Positions 42,355 through 52,663 of a stretch of 64,000 bases of DNA are shown in pieces (the stretch's first letter is position 1; each line of letters starts with the position of its first letter). Source of the DNA: Chitinophagales bacterium. Lineage in GTDB: Bacteria; Bacteroidota; Bacteroidia; Chitinophagales; Saprospiraceae. Below the pieces are notes generated by a model. It worked only from the letters and a program-made list of their open reading frames with translations. It ran no database searches and had not been told where the DNA came from. The position numbers were made by a program, and so were the translations under genes. The stretch is from NCBI GenBank assembly GCA_013299105.1, contig JAAFJY010000019.1, positions 1 through 64,000 of the forward strand. Direction: 5' to 3'.

Positions 42355-44751
42355 TCACTCCAACTTCAAACTCTCCACCGGATTCCGCTGCGCGGCCCTC
42401 AAACTCTGCAAGCTGACGGTCAAAAACGCGATCACCAGTGCAAGTAAACCAGTTGCGACAAACACACTCCAATGCAATTCGATGTGGTAAGCAAAGGTCT
42501 TCAACCATTGGCTCATCACATACCAAGCCAAAGGGGCGGCTAAGACCACCGCGATCAACACCAAGCGCAAAAAGTCTTTGGACAACAGGCCAATGATGCT
42601 GACCGAACTGGCCCCCAAAACCTTGCGCACCCCAATTTCTTTGGTGCGCTGTTCGGCAGTATAAGCCGCCAGGCCAAACAAACCCAGGCAAGCGATCAGG
42701 ATGGACAAAATGGAAAAAATGCTGACCACGCGAGCCAAGCGTTCATCGTTGCGGTAAAGGTTATCGAGGTGTTGATCTAAGAATTTGTATTCAAAAGCGG
42801 AATTGGGCATGCTGCCAGCAAAAGCTTTGCGCAGCTTTTTCATGCTGACTTGCAGGTCTTTGGTCTTCATTTTGACCAGCAAATAGTTCAGCGATTCTGA
42901 ATCATAGTTGTGAAAAACATAACCACCGATGGGTGTATTCAATTTGTTGTTATTAAAATCCGCCACAACGCCTACAATGGTCGTTGGGGCAGCAAACAGG
43001 CCCTTGAGCCTTTTGCCAATGGCATCTTCAGAAGCGTAGCCTAAAAAATTCAGCACTTTTTTATTGATCAAAACTTCGACCGTCGTATCCTGCTCGCTGC
43101 GCAAGCGAACAGGCAGGTTTTGCCCGGCCAACAGTTTCATTTCCATCGTATTGACGATTCGATGATCGGCTCGGTTGGTTTGCACTTCCAGCACTTGTTC
43201 CGGGTTTTTGGGATCCTCAACGGCTCGAACACTGGCACCACGGCCCGGGTAGCTTTGTACGGTGCTCACTGCTTTGACCTCGCTAAATAATTTGCACGCT
43301 TCGATGAGCGCATTGATTTGGGATTGGTTTTCAGCAGACGAAATGGTCAACGCAAGTACTTGATCGGGGTTGAAACCCAAGTCGTATTGCTGGATGAATT
43401 GCAATTGTTGCCTGAATACGTAAGTGCAAGTCATCAGCGCTACCGCTACTGTAAACTGCACAATCACCAACCCCCGTCTGATCCAACCCGCATAAGCTTT
43501 GGGCCTGAAGGAAGTGTGCAAGAGGTTTTTAGGATCAAACCCCGATAAAAGTAATGCTGGATAGGCCCCCGCCAGCAAAGTCAATAAAATACTCACTCCC
43601 AGGATATAAAACAGTACTCGCCCCTGAAAAATTTGCTCAATGCCCAAGTTCTTATTGGCCAGCTGATTAAACCAGGGCAAAACAGCAATGATCAACAACA
43701 AACTGATGAGCAGGGCCAAGAGCACCAAAATCCCCGTTTCGGTGTAAAATCGCAAGGCCAACTGGCCTCGCTTGGCCCCTAGGGTTTTATTTACACCTAC
43801 CTCTTTGAAGCGTTGTTGGGCACGGGCGGTGCTGAGGTTCATGTAATTGATCGAAGCCAGCGCCAGGACCACCAGCGCCAGCCAAAACAAAATTCTGACC
43901 TGTTGAATGTCACCGATCCTGGCCTGATTGACGATTTGGTAAGTATTTGAATACAAATGTACACCCCAGAAAGGCTGCAAACTGAACTTGTACCACTGGT
44001 TGTTTTTTGCTACATATTTGTCTTGGACCTTGGCCATTTTCTTTTCCACCTCAGCCACATTCGCCTCTGGATCGAGCCACACAAAGGTTTCAAAACTGGC
44101 ATTGTTGCCCCAGGCTGTTTGCTCCGCAGCCCAGCGCAGCGAGGAAAACGAACCAATGGCATTGGCAATCAAGGTGCCATTGGCAGGCAGGTCTTCAAAA
44201 ACACCAGTCACCAAAAAATCACGCTGGTTATTTAGCGCTAGGGTTTTTCCCACCGGATCGTCTTCTCCAAAATAGCGCTGGGCGGTGCTCAGGCTCAAAA
44301 TGATTTTATTAGGAGAATCCAAGGCCGTAGTTGCTTTACCACTCGTAAATTTGAGGTCAAAAAGCGAGATGAAACTATTGTCAGCCCAAAAAAGCTGCTC
44401 TTCGACCAGTTTTTTATCTCCAACGGTCACAAAACCCGATTCACCAAATTCATGCTGGAGGAAACGGGTAACACTTTTTATTTCGGGAATTTCTGCCTGA
44501 AAAATGGGGCCTGCCACACTAGGGGCAGTCGCCCAGGTAAAGGATTCTCCCCCATCAGTGTAAGACAAATTGATCCGGTACAAGTCTTTTCCCTTGCTCA
44601 AATGACGGTCAAAAGACCATTCGTCCAATACGTACAACAATAGCAGCATAGCAATCGCCAAGCCCAATGACAAGCCAAAAAGGTTCAAGCACGTGAAGAG
44701 CAGTCCCTTTCTTAAGTTGCGAACCGCGATAAGGACGTATTTTTTAAGCAT
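42355..44751 (-). CDS. FtsX/MacB-type ABC transporter permease
   Basis: A permease of 798 residues, the third of this class in the window, with the same duplicated architecture: N-terminal LIAVRNLRKGLLFTCLNLFG helix, periplasmic domain, mid-protein ARAQQRFKEVGVNKTLGAKR coupling element, second periplasmic domain, and C-terminal EQRTKEIGVRKVLGASSVSI plus final helices. I start at the internal MLKKYVLIAVRNL, which fits the family; the alternative ATG is four codons earlier. It has no ATPase gene next to it, so it must borrow one encoded elsewhere. A hairpin repeat lies 36 bases upstream. Confidence 0.88.
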   Translation of the reverse strand: MLKKYVLIAVRNLRKGLLFTCLNLFGLSLGLAIAMLLLLYVLDEWSFDRHLSKGKDLYRINLSYTDGGESFTWATAPSVAGPIFQAEIPEIKSVTRFLQHEFGESGFVTVGDKKLVEEQLFWADNSFISLFDLKFTSGKATTALDSPNKIILSLSTAQRYFGEDDPVGKTLALNNQRDFLVTGVFEDLPANGTLIANAIGSFSSLRWAAEQTAWGNNASFETFVWLDPEANVAEVEKKMAKVQDKYVAKNNQWYKFSLQPFWGVHLYSNTYQIVNQARIGDIQQVRILFWLALVVLALASINYMNLSTARAQQRFKEVGVNKTLGAKRGQLALRFYTETGILVLLALLISLLLIIAVLPWFNQLANKNLGIEQIFQGRVLFYILGVSILLTLLAGAYPALLLSGFDPKNLLHTSFRPKAYAGWIRRGLVIVQFTVAVALMTCTYVFRQQLQFIQQYDLGFNPDQVLALTISSAENQSQINALIEACKLFSEVKAVSTVQSYPGRGASVRAVEDPKNPEQVLEVQTNRADHRIVNTMEMKLLAGQNLPVRLRSEQDTTVEVLINKKVLNFLGYASEDAIGKRLKGLFAAPTTIVGVVADFNNNKLNTPIGGYVFHNYDSESLNYLLVKMKTKDLQVSMKKLRKAFAGSMPNSAFEYKFLDQHLDNLYRNDERLARVVSIFSILSILIACLGLFGLAAYTAEQRTKEIGVRKVLGASSVSIIGLLSKDFLRLVLIAVVLAAPLAWYVMSQWLKTFAYHIELHWSVFVATGLLALVIAFLTVSLQSLRAAQRNPVESLKLE

Positions 44752-44787
44752 GAATGGCAACAATAGTAAAATTCTTACTTGGTATTT

Positions 44788-44915
44788 GAGCTAAAACTAA
44801 GATGGACACATTTGCTTTTGAATGAGGTTTAGCAAAAAAAGAACACAAATCCTTTCATCCAGTTGCTTTTCCTTTTTCACTAAATCCAAATCCGTCCACC
44901 TTATTTTTTAAGCTC
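44788..44915. repeat. Hairpin repeat family A, copy 2
   Basis: A 128-bp near-palindrome, left arm GAGCTAAAACTAAGATGGAC, right arm GTCCACCTTATTTTTTAAGCTC split around a CAG-containing centre. The arms carry GGAC/GTCC here. It is upstream of the permease gene. Confidence 0.75.
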
Positions 44916-45148
44916 CTTCATCAAAGGTAACGGTTAATGGTAAATGATCAATGGGGAAAAGTGGCTGTTTGGACAAAAATGGAGGGAAAATGCAAATCAT
45001 AAAGTCCCGAAACGTTGGCATGGGCAACGTGGCCGGAGGTACGGGTATTGCGGTTGGCCTTTATCCGCTGGGATCGACTATACTTTGTTGTAATTTGTTT
45101 TTTACGCTGCCTTACTCAACACGAAGATAGACGACAATTTTGTTCACA

Positions 45149-45293
45149 GCCCCTAGTAGTCCAAATTTTAACACGCCCCAAGTTTCGCGGGTTATTTGTC
45201 TCCGTAGCTGCGTTGCTCGTCAGTCAAATAGTCCACTATTTTCCCTCCTCAAGCCTTGTTACAAAGCCAAATAGCCTCCTGGGACTTAGGGGT
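45149..45293. repeat. Possible MITE-like remnant
   Basis: The ends CCCCTAGTAGTCC (45150) and GGGACTTAGGGG (45281-45292) are loosely inverted, about 145 bp apart, around a non-coding T/C-rich segment. The rest of the 44916-45424 gap shows no gene; the frame at 45015-45302 runs through this remnant and is not credible. Confidence 0.3.
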
Positions 45294-45424
45294 TGTTTAT
45301 AATTCGTACTACTGGGGTGAAATTGTCCTGTTTAGCTTGAATAGTTCTTTTCCCACATTTTCCCTAACTTCGCTCATCCAAAACCGAGATAAACCAGCTC
45401 ACAGACAACCACTACCACTTTCAC

Positions 45425-46585
45425 ATGGACCTCTCCTTTATCCTCAACGAACTCGGCGAAAACCGCGAAGACTACTTTAACGCCATTAGCCCACCAATCA
45501 TTCAGACCAGTAATTTTCGAATTCGCAAGGTAGATGAGCTGCGGGGTTTGTTTGAAGACGAGTACAGTGGCTACCTCTACAGCCGAGGCCTCAATCCCAC
45601 AGTGGATATTTTGCGCCAAAAACTAGCTGCGCTTGATGGTGCAGAAGATGCCTTGGCCTTCAACAGCGGAGCAGCGGCAATTTTCGCCTCGGTTTTGGCC
45701 AATGTGCAGGCAGGGGACCATATCGTTAGTGTAGAAAAACCCTATACCTGGGCGCGCCGGATGTTTGACAATATCTTGCCCCGTTTTCATGTAAAGACAA
45801 CTTATGTAGACGGCACCGATGTAGATAATTTCGCAGATGCCATCCTGCCCAATACCCGATTGATTTACCTGGAAAGTCCCAACAGCTGGAACTATGCCCT
45901 ACAAGACCTTGCCGCAGTAGCAGAATTGGCCAAAGAGCACGACATCGTGACCATCTGCGACAACAGTTATTGCTCGCCCGTTTACCAGCGCCCGATTGAG
46001 TTGGGCATTGACATGTCATTGCAAAGTGCCACCAAATACATCAGTGGGCACAGCGACACGGTTGCAGGGGTACTGAGCGGCAGCAGCGCCATGATGAAGA
46101 AAATTTTCGACAGCGAATACAACAACATCGGCTCTGGGATACAACCCTTCAATGCCTGGTTGCTATTGCGTGGCCTGCGCACGCTGCCCTTGCGCTTGGA
46201 ACGCTCCAGCCGCAGCACCCTGGATGTGGTCAATTACTTGAAAGACCACCCCAAAGTAGAAAAGGTGCTTTTTCCTTTTGATGTTACTTTTCCGCAGTAC
46301 GAACTGGCCCGCAGGCAAATGAGCGGGGCTTGTGGCCTGTTGAGTTTTTATGTCCATGCTGGCAGCCGACAAGAGATTGTGCGTTTTTGCGAAAGCTTGC
46401 AACACATCCTGATGGCGGTGAGTTGGGGCGGGTACGAGAGCTTGATCATCCCCGGTTGCGCAAGTTTGAGCAATGAAGAATTCAATGCCAACAACCCAGA
46501 CCATCGCATCATTCGCTTGTATGTGGGCTTGGAAGAGCCTGAATACCTGATCCGCGATTTGGAGAAAGGATTTGGGGCCATGTGA
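45425..46585 (+). CDS. PLP-dependent Cys/Met metabolism (trans-sulfuration) enzyme
   Basis: A 386-residue fold-type I PLP enzyme of the cystathionine gamma-synthase / gamma-lyase family. YLYSRGLNPTVDILRQKLAALDGAE contains the active-site Tyr/Arg, FNSGAAAIFASVLA is the cofactor phosphate loop, ICDNSYCSPVYQRP gives the Asp that pairs with the pyridine N, and SATKYISGHSDTVAG holds the Schiff-base Lys. Late RLYVGLEEPEYLIRDLEKGF is the standard C-terminal substrate loop. Synthase and lyase activities are not separable by sequence alone. It is a stand-alone gene 195 bases ahead of an amino-acid permease. Confidence 0.9.
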   Translation: MDLSFILNELGENREDYFNAISPPIIQTSNFRIRKVDELRGLFEDEYSGYLYSRGLNPTVDILRQKLAALDGAEDALAFNSGAAAIFASVLANVQAGDHIVSVEKPYTWARRMFDNILPRFHVKTTYVDGTDVDNFADAILPNTRLIYLESPNSWNYALQDLAAVAELAKEHDIVTICDNSYCSPVYQRPIELGIDMSLQSATKYISGHSDTVAGVLSGSSAMMKKIFDSEYNNIGSGIQPFNAWLLLRGLRTLPLRLERSSRSTLDVVNYLKDHPKVEKVLFPFDVTFPQYELARRQMSGACGLLSFYVHAGSRQEIVRFCESLQHILMAVSWGGYESLIIPGCASLSNEEFNANNPDHRIIRLYVGLEEPEYLIRDLEKGFGAM

Positions 46586-46780
46586 TGCGCCGACGCCTAT
46601 TTTTCAGCATGGAAATGCTACTATTCCTCCAAATGCCTGCAAAAATTTTGTCGATTTACATTTTTTGTCGATCTTTTTTCCCAAGTTTGCTTTCAAACCC
46701 TAACTAACCTTCATGTAAATGTGATCCCAAGCAGTTTTTTGGACGAAATGCTGCCCTTCGCATTTACCAACTGACCAAAT

Positions 46781-48454
46781 ATGAGATTTCGGGAACTCTT
46801 TCGCCAAAAACCTATTCAATCTATTCTGCACGATGTAGATGGTGGTGCACACGACTCAATGAATCGCACGCTGACGGTACGCGATCTAACCTTTTTGGGA
46901 GTAGCGGCGGTGATTGGTGCAGGCATTTTCTCTACCATTGGCGGTGCGGCTTACAATGGCGGCCCTGGGGTAAGTTTGTTGTTCATCATCACGGCAATCA
47001 CTTGTGGATTTACGGCTTTGTGTTATGCGGAATTTGCAGCACGAGTACCTGTTGCGGGTAGTGCATATACTTATTCTTATGTCACTTTTGGCGAAATCGT
47101 TGCCTGGATCATTGGCTGGGCCCTGATTTTGGAATACGCAATTGGCAATATTGTAGTGGCCATATCCTGGAGTGCCTATTTCAACAATATCTTGCAAAAT
47201 TTTGGTATCCACCTGCCCGAATGGCTGACCATCGGGGTACAATCGGCCCGCGAGGCTTACGATGAGGCTTTGAAAAGTGGCGTGCCTACTGAAGACCTTG
47301 CTTATAGCTTGGCTCCCAAAATCCTGGGTTTCAAGTTTTGCATCAATTTGCCCGCTTTTCTGATCACCTGCCTGGTGACCTGGTTAGCGTATATTGGCAT
47401 CAAAGAAAGCAAGCGTACTGCCAACGGCATGGTTATTTTAAAGTTGGCCGTATTGGTGTTGGTGGCAATCATCGGCCTGTGGTATATTTTCTCGAATGGC
47501 ACAACTGGCAATTGGACTCCCTTTCTGCCCAATGGCATGTCAGGAGTGATGGCCGCAGTGTCAGGCGTATTTTTTGCTTACATCGGTTTTGACGCCATCT
47601 CAACTACGGCCGAGGAATGCGCCGATCCGCAGCGTGACATGCCCAAAGGGATGATTTACTCCCTGATTCTTTGTACCATAATATACGTAGTGACCACCTT
47701 GGTCATTACAGGCATGGTCAACTATTCTGAGTTTGGCGGGGTAACCGACCCTTTGGCTTATGTTTTTGATAAAATTCAAATGCCAGGTATTGGCTTCATC
47801 GTATCCATCAGTGCCGTAGTGGCCGCGACCAGTGTATTGCTGGTTTTCCAATTGGGCCAACCCCGCATCTGGATGAGCATGAGCCGCGATGGCTTGTTGC
47901 CTGGGCGTTTTGCAAAAATCCACCCCAAATACCGCACCCCTAGTTTTTCGACCATCGCCACGGGGATTCTGGTAGGCTTGCCCGTTTTGTTTGTTGACGA
48001 CGGCCTGGTGACGGACCTGACCAGCATTGGTACTTTGTTTGCTTTTGTGTTGGTATGTGGCGGAGTGTTGTTGTTGCCCCCACGCGCAAAAGAAGCAGGC
48101 AAATTTAACTTGCCTTATGTAAATGGCAAATTCATTGTACCTGTTTTGGTCATACTTTTTATGGTGTTGGCTCGCAAGCGCTTGCTTGGTGCTTTTGGTG
48201 AAATTGACAGTGGTGATTTCCAGGAAATCCTCTTTTTAGTGTTTATCCTCCTGGCCATCTTCATGTCAGTCATGAGTTTCACCCGCAATTACTCGGTGAT
48301 CCCGGTCTTGGGTTTGTTGTGTTGTAGTTACCTGATGATCGAAATTCCTGCCAAGAGCTGGCTGGTATTTTTTGCCTGGATGGGCGTGGGGCTTCTGATT
48401 TATTTCTGGTTTGGGGTGAAGAATAGCCGCTTGAACCGGGTACAGGAAGCTTAG
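46781..48454 (+). CDS. APC-family amino-acid permease
   Basis: A 557-residue transporter with about 12-14 membrane helices. TVRDLTFLGVAAVIGAGIFSTIGG is the APC helix-1 motif with its broken GAGIF stretch. GFTALCYAEFAARVPVAGSAYTYSYVTFGE is typical of the cationic amino-acid transporter branch, and FFAYIGFDAISTTAEECADPQRDMP is the helix-6 region. Expected substrate is a cationic or neutral amino acid, taken up across the inner membrane. It is followed 31 bases later by the sulfatase gene on the same strand, but the two functions are not obviously linked. Confidence 0.92.
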   Translation: MRFRELFRQKPIQSILHDVDGGAHDSMNRTLTVRDLTFLGVAAVIGAGIFSTIGGAAYNGGPGVSLLFIITAITCGFTALCYAEFAARVPVAGSAYTYSYVTFGEIVAWIIGWALILEYAIGNIVVAISWSAYFNNILQNFGIHLPEWLTIGVQSAREAYDEALKSGVPTEDLAYSLAPKILGFKFCINLPAFLITCLVTWLAYIGIKESKRTANGMVILKLAVLVLVAIIGLWYIFSNGTTGNWTPFLPNGMSGVMAAVSGVFFAYIGFDAISTTAEECADPQRDMPKGMIYSLILCTIIYVVTTLVITGMVNYSEFGGVTDPLAYVFDKIQMPGIGFIVSISAVVAATSVLLVFQLGQPRIWMSMSRDGLLPGRFAKIHPKYRTPSFSTIATGILVGLPVLFVDDGLVTDLTSIGTLFAFVLVCGGVLLLPPRAKEAGKFNLPYVNGKFIVPVLVILFMVLARKRLLGAFGEIDSGDFQEILFLVFILLAIFMSVMSFTRNYSVIPVLGLLCCSYLMIEIPAKSWLVFFAWMGVGLLIYFWFGVKNSRLNRVQEA

Positions 48455-48506
48455 AAACTGGTTTAAATCACCAACGTGCCATAAAATGCCACCTTTTGGT
48501 CACTCC

Positions 48507-50018
48507 ATGAGAATGTCTAGTCCGGTATTTCAAATTTTATTGTGCTGGGGCTTAGGCTGGGCCTCGCTGGGAGCGCAAAGTACGAAACCCAATGTGGTCA
48601 TCATCTACGCCGATGACATTGGGTATGGTGATTTGCATTGTTTTCACCCCTCTAATCGCCTGAAAACGCCAAATGTTGATCAGCTCGCTACGCAAAGTTT
48701 GCGCTTTACCAAGGCTTATTGCACCGGGGCAACTTGTACTCCTTCGCGTTATTCCTTGCTGACGGGAGAATATGCCTGGAGAAAAAACGGAACAGGTATT
48801 CTACCCGGCGATGCCAGCGCGGTCATTCGCTCTGGCCGCCAAACTTTGGGCTCCTTGTTTCAATCTGCGGGTTACCAAACCGCAGTAGTGGGTAAATGGC
48901 ACTTGGGCTTGGGCGATGACCAAGGGGCCAACTGGAATGGCTTCATCCAGGAGTCACCGCAACACATTGGCTTCCATTATTCCTTCATCATGGCCGCTAC
49001 GGGCGACCGGGTGCCAACGGTTTATGTGGAAAATAGCCGCGTGGTAAATTTGGACCCCCAGGACCCTATTCAAGTCAATTACAAAGAAAAAATAGGCCAG
49101 GAGCCTACAGGCCGAGAAAACCCAGAACTGCTCAAAATGGGCCTCACTCATGGCCATGATTTCACCATCGTGAATGGCATCAGCCGCATTGGTTACATGA
49201 GCGGTGGACAACAAGCCCGCTGGGTGGACGAAGACATGGCCGACGTTTTTACCCAAAAAGCCATACAATTCATCGAAAAAAACCGCCAAACTCCCTTTTT
49301 GCTGTTTTTTGCTACCCAAGACATCCATGTGCCTCGTGCTCCGCACGCCCGCTTTGTAGGCAAAAGCGGCATGGGCCCTCGTGGTGATGCGCTCTTGGAA
49401 TTTGACTGGTCGGTTGGGGCTATTTTGGAAGCTTTGCAAAAGAATGGTTTGGACCAAAACACGATCGTGCTGCTTAGCAGTGACAATGGCCCGGTGATCG
49501 ACGATGGCTACGCCGACCAGGCCGAGGAATTGCTCAAAGACCACCGACCCGCTGGCCCCTTTCGCGGTGGAAAATACAGCATTTTTGAGGCTGGGACGCG
49601 GGTTCCACTCCTGCTGCGTTACCCCCAGAAGGTCGAGCCTGGGATGTCGAATGCCTTGATCAGCCAAGTGGATTTTTTGGCTAGTTTTGCGGCCATGTTG
49701 GGGCAGAATATTGATCCAAGCCAGGCACCTGACAGCCAAAACCAGTGGCCCGCCTTGACTGGGAAAGATAAAAAAGGGCGAGCGCACTTGATCACCCACA
49801 CCCAAGTCGGCAATATGAAGGCCATTACCAATGGCACTTGGAAATACATCGCCCCCAGCGATGCCAACCCTTTTTTGAAAAACACCAAAACCGAAACGGG
49901 GGCCAGTCCACAGGCACAACTTTACCACCTTTTGCGGGACCCCGCTGAAAAAAACAACCTTGCTGCGCAGCACCCCAAAAAAGTGATTCGGTTTAGCCGT
50001 TTATTGGCCAGTCAATAA
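48507..50018 (+). CDS. Exported arylsulfatase-type sulfatase
   Basis: An S1-family sulfatase of 503 residues. The start at 48507 (MRMSSPVFQILLCWGLGWA) gives a proper signal peptide; an ATG at 48486 adds seven residues. VVIIYADDIGYGD binds the metal, and TGATCTPSRYSLLTGEY contains the C-x-P-S-R motif whose Cys is converted to formylglycine. GKWHLG and LLSSDNGP complete the active site. It removes sulfate esters from polysaccharides or small molecules in the periplasm. The formylglycine-generating enzyme is not in the window. There is no sign of a polysaccharide utilisation locus around it. Confidence 0.92.
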   Translation: MRMSSPVFQILLCWGLGWASLGAQSTKPNVVIIYADDIGYGDLHCFHPSNRLKTPNVDQLATQSLRFTKAYCTGATCTPSRYSLLTGEYAWRKNGTGILPGDASAVIRSGRQTLGSLFQSAGYQTAVVGKWHLGLGDDQGANWNGFIQESPQHIGFHYSFIMAATGDRVPTVYVENSRVVNLDPQDPIQVNYKEKIGQEPTGRENPELLKMGLTHGHDFTIVNGISRIGYMSGGQQARWVDEDMADVFTQKAIQFIEKNRQTPFLLFFATQDIHVPRAPHARFVGKSGMGPRGDALLEFDWSVGAILEALQKNGLDQNTIVLLSSDNGPVIDDGYADQAEELLKDHRPAGPFRGGKYSIFEAGTRVPLLLRYPQKVEPGMSNALISQVDFLASFAAMLGQNIDPSQAPDSQNQWPALTGKDKKGRAHLITHTQVGNMKAITNGTWKYIAPSDANPFLKNTKTETGASPQAQLYHLLRDPAEKNNLAAQHPKKVIRFSRLLASQ

Positions 50019-50179
50019 GAAGTATTGTATTTTCACCTTGCGCGTTTTATCATCTTTATGGCCCGTACGGCGTTTCAACACAGTTTATAAGTGCGACCTT
50101 GATGAGCATAAAAGGTACTCAATACCAGATAAAAAAAGACGTCCGTGCATCGCCCGAATTCCTTGTCATCCCCCTTGAT

Positions 50180-51127
50180 TCATCCCACCCTTTCATTCAT
50201 GCGATGCATGACCCTCAGGTGCGGAAGCGTAATCAGCGAAAGAAAAATGAAGACCAGCGGAAGGGGATCCCAAGTGTGCAGAAATGTTTGCCAGAACCAG
50301 AACGCCAAGCCCAGGAAGCCTGCAGCCATTGCCGTAAATGGCAGTGATTTGAGCCAAAGCCTTAGGTTTATTTTTGATTTTAAGGGAGCGGATTGATTGA
50401 TGTACTGGTTAATATGGCCAAAAGTATTGACAGCGTGCCAACCACCAAAATAGAGGGCAAAGGCAGGCAATAAAGGCAGAAAATAGCTGAGCAATAGTAC
50501 CAAAGTCAGTTGCAGCAAATGCTTTTGCTTTGGCAAAAATACAGATTGACGGTATGCAAAAAACACCAGCAGAAAAAAAGCAACACCGATCAGGCCCAGA
50601 ATCAGCAGGCTGTGCTTCCTACTGGACTCCCATAATAAACTGGCCAATGACTCATTTTGGGTAATCCTTGCCCATAGAGGTCCGGTTTCTAAGGGATGGG
50701 CCAACAAAATGAATGCCAAGACCCAGGCTCCGAAAAGAAACTTAGCAGCATTCCATCCGAAAGTAGAAGGAGCTCCTTCAAGGTCACTTTCGCCAAAATG
50801 CCAGGCAGCAATCAATAAAAAAAAGAACAAACTAAGAGTAGGGAACAAAAACCAGGCTACAGCATACGCCGCCATGCTCAGTAAATATTCTACCATGAAC
50901 CAAGGCAGTTTAAAGACTCGCTTTTGCCGCTGAGCTGTTTCTGAGGCGACAAGGTGATCCAAAGCCCCGTGTGGAATACCTGAAATCAGGATAAAAAAAC
51001 AAAAAAATAGGTTTTGCAAGACCGGACTGATTTCCCCTTGCACTTGTCCCCAAATCAGCAGGCAAGCCCCTAAAATAATACTGATCCAGCTGGGAGTTTG
51101 CAGCACTGCAAGCCATTTTGTATTCAT
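50180..51127 (-). CDS. blh: Brp/Blh-family beta-carotene 15,15'-dioxygenase
   Basis: A 315-residue polytopic membrane enzyme with the four conserved His segments of the family: GIPHGALDH, AAWHFGESD, YFGGWHAVNTFGH and LPHLRVMHRM. It splits beta-carotene into two retinal molecules, the chromophore for the rhodopsin encoded at 52664. Its start overlaps the end of crtY by 4 bases, so the two are translationally coupled and supply precursor and cleavage enzyme together. The fully intact His set argues that the pathway is active. Confidence 0.93.
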   Translation of the reverse strand: MNTKWLAVLQTPSWISIILGACLLIWGQVQGEISPVLQNLFFCFFILISGIPHGALDHLVASETAQRQKRVFKLPWFMVEYLLSMAAYAVAWFLFPTLSLFFFLLIAAWHFGESDLEGAPSTFGWNAAKFLFGAWVLAFILLAHPLETGPLWARITQNESLASLLWESSRKHSLLILGLIGVAFFLLVFFAYRQSVFLPKQKHLLQLTLVLLLSYFLPLLPAFALYFGGWHAVNTFGHINQYINQSAPLKSKINLRLWLKSLPFTAMAAGFLGLAFWFWQTFLHTWDPLPLVFIFLSLITLPHLRVMHRMNERVG

Positions 51128-52263
51128 CGCAAAGCTTGTTTGAAGATTTGTTTAATGAACGGCAGGTAAGGCAATTGGATAAAAATTTTCAATTCCTCCC
51201 ACAAACTGGTCTCCTCATCCAAAAAGCGGAGCACCGTTTGCAAGGGGACTTTGCTAAAGAGGCGACTAAAAATGACTTTCCCCAAATGCGGCGTATCGCT
51301 TAGAATGCCCAACAAAAGTCGATCGTAAAAACGAAACCTTCCTTTTGTTGCATTCCATTTCAATTCCGTTCCATCATTAATGCTCCGTGCTATCTCCTTT
51401 ACATCCTTGCTAATTCTGTGGAAGGCATAGCCAGTTGTAGGTTTAACCATACCAGCATTGGTGCCAATGAGCACTTCTCCTTCGGTTCCGAAGCGCGAAA
51501 AGCGCGCATCGTTCATGCTTATTTGCCCCTTCTCTGTTCGTTCTATGTGGTAATTTACACCAGGGTAGTTTTCTGCCATGTACTGATCTAAAATACGATC
51601 ATAACTAGCATCTTCATACGTGGCTGCCGAAAAAAAAGTGGCCTCTACTAGGGCTTCTTGGGCTGAAAATGGCAGGATGTAGATGAACCGTACATCGTTG
51701 TTTTGCGGAATCGAAAAATCCATCAATGTTGCAATCGTATCATCGAAAACGGGAGCATCCATTTTTAAAAACCAACCTTTGAAATGCTGCCACAACGCGT
51801 GCCGATGTTGATTGTGGGTACTGGTCCCAATGCTGCTGAATACCGACTTTGCACTCCACTTAAATTGTGCTGATTGAATGTCAAAGCCATTCTCATTGCT
51901 TTTGAGGCTTGTTATCGCAGCGGTAACTTGGGTCAAATTACTTTGTTGAGGAATAAAATCATGCTCAAAGTAATTGAAAAATGATTCTCCATTGATGTAA
52001 TGGTATTGGAAAGGGAGAATACATTCGGTTTTGGTAAAACCGTTGCCCCGAAAGGAAACCTTACTCCACGATTTACTTACCAAACCTTGCAATGGATGCT
52101 TATGTTGACTCCAAAAACACCAGGTTCGTTGTTGTGGTACCGCATCGGAGAGCAAAGCCACTCGCTTGTGCTGCAAAAGTGGGTGTTTTGCCAATTGATG
52201 GATCAATTGCAAACCGGCACAGCCCCCTCCTAAAACCGCTATGTCTATGTGTTCCTCTTTCAT
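51124..52263 (-). CDS. crtY: Lycopene beta-cyclase, CrtY type
   Basis: A 379-residue flavoprotein. DIAVLGGGCAGLQL is the N-terminal dinucleotide-binding fold. RTWCFWSQHKHPLQ, PFQYHYINGESFFNYF, FIYILPFSAQEALVEATFFS and VKPTTGYAFHRI are characteristic of CrtY-type cyclases. It converts lycopene to beta-carotene. It is first in the crtY-blh operon and divergent from the rhodopsin gene across a 400-base A/T-rich gap. The upstream carotenoid genes (crtB, crtI) are not in the window. Confidence 0.9.
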   Translation of the reverse strand: MKEEHIDIAVLGGGCAGLQLIHQLAKHPLLQHKRVALLSDAVPQQRTWCFWSQHKHPLQGLVSKSWSKVSFRGNGFTKTECILPFQYHYINGESFFNYFEHDFIPQQSNLTQVTAAITSLKSNENGFDIQSAQFKWSAKSVFSSIGTSTHNQHRHALWQHFKGWFLKMDAPVFDDTIATLMDFSIPQNNDVRFIYILPFSAQEALVEATFFSAATYEDASYDRILDQYMAENYPGVNYHIERTEKGQISMNDARFSRFGTEGEVLIGTNAGMVKPTTGYAFHRISKDVKEIARSINDGTELKWNATKGRFRFYDRLLLGILSDTPHLGKVIFSRLFSKVPLQTVLRFLDEETSLWEELKIFIQLPYLPFIKQIFKQALR

Positions 52264-52663
52264 GCGAGCTTGAAATAATGGTGTGGGCGTATTTTGTTTA
52301 ACTTTTGCAAGGGTTTTTGTTAAACAAAAAAAGTGCCTCCCCTTTCTGCAACGATTGAAAAAGTAGAAGGTTTAGCGAAAAAAAAATCACACGGCCTAGA
52401 AAAAATCACTTTTATTTGATTTTATAACAAAATAAATTCAATAATTTATCCTAAATACATACTAATAAATCACTTGAAAATTAAATAATTATTTAATATA
52501 TTATAAAAAAATCGTTGACTCACGGTATTTGAGGCCCGATAAAATTTTAAGCTAAGGTTCAAAAATGATAGATCATACTGTATTTTCAGAATTTTTTGAA
52601 CAAAAAAGCGGTACCCTCGTTATGGTAGCCAAACGTTTTTCAATCATCATACAACTTTAACGC
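52264..52663. promoter_or_regulatory. Divergent A/T-rich control region of crtY-blh and rhodopsin
   Basis: About 400 bases with strong A/T bias, highest at 52420-52510, and no reading frame. It must carry both divergent promoters, but I find no convincing TAnnTTTG box for the rhodopsin gene. TTGACTCACGG at about 52515 is a weak -35-like hit only. The A/T-rich block could serve light- or nutrient-dependent control (inference). Confidence 0.5.

Noticed and set aside
45015-45302. 95-residue plus-strand frame in the gap before the PLP enzyme
   Set aside because: It runs through a MITE-like remnant and shows no domain or signal peptide.
50099-50347. 82-residue plus-strand frame
   Set aside because: It mostly overlaps the blh gene on the other strand and is Lys/Arg rich without motifs.
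52515-52545. Sigma70-type promoter for the rhodopsin gene (TTGACT ... GATAAA)
   Set aside because: The -10 match is poor, and the phylum normally uses TAnnTTTG. The distance to the ATG is about 120 bp. Not strong enough to report as a promoter.
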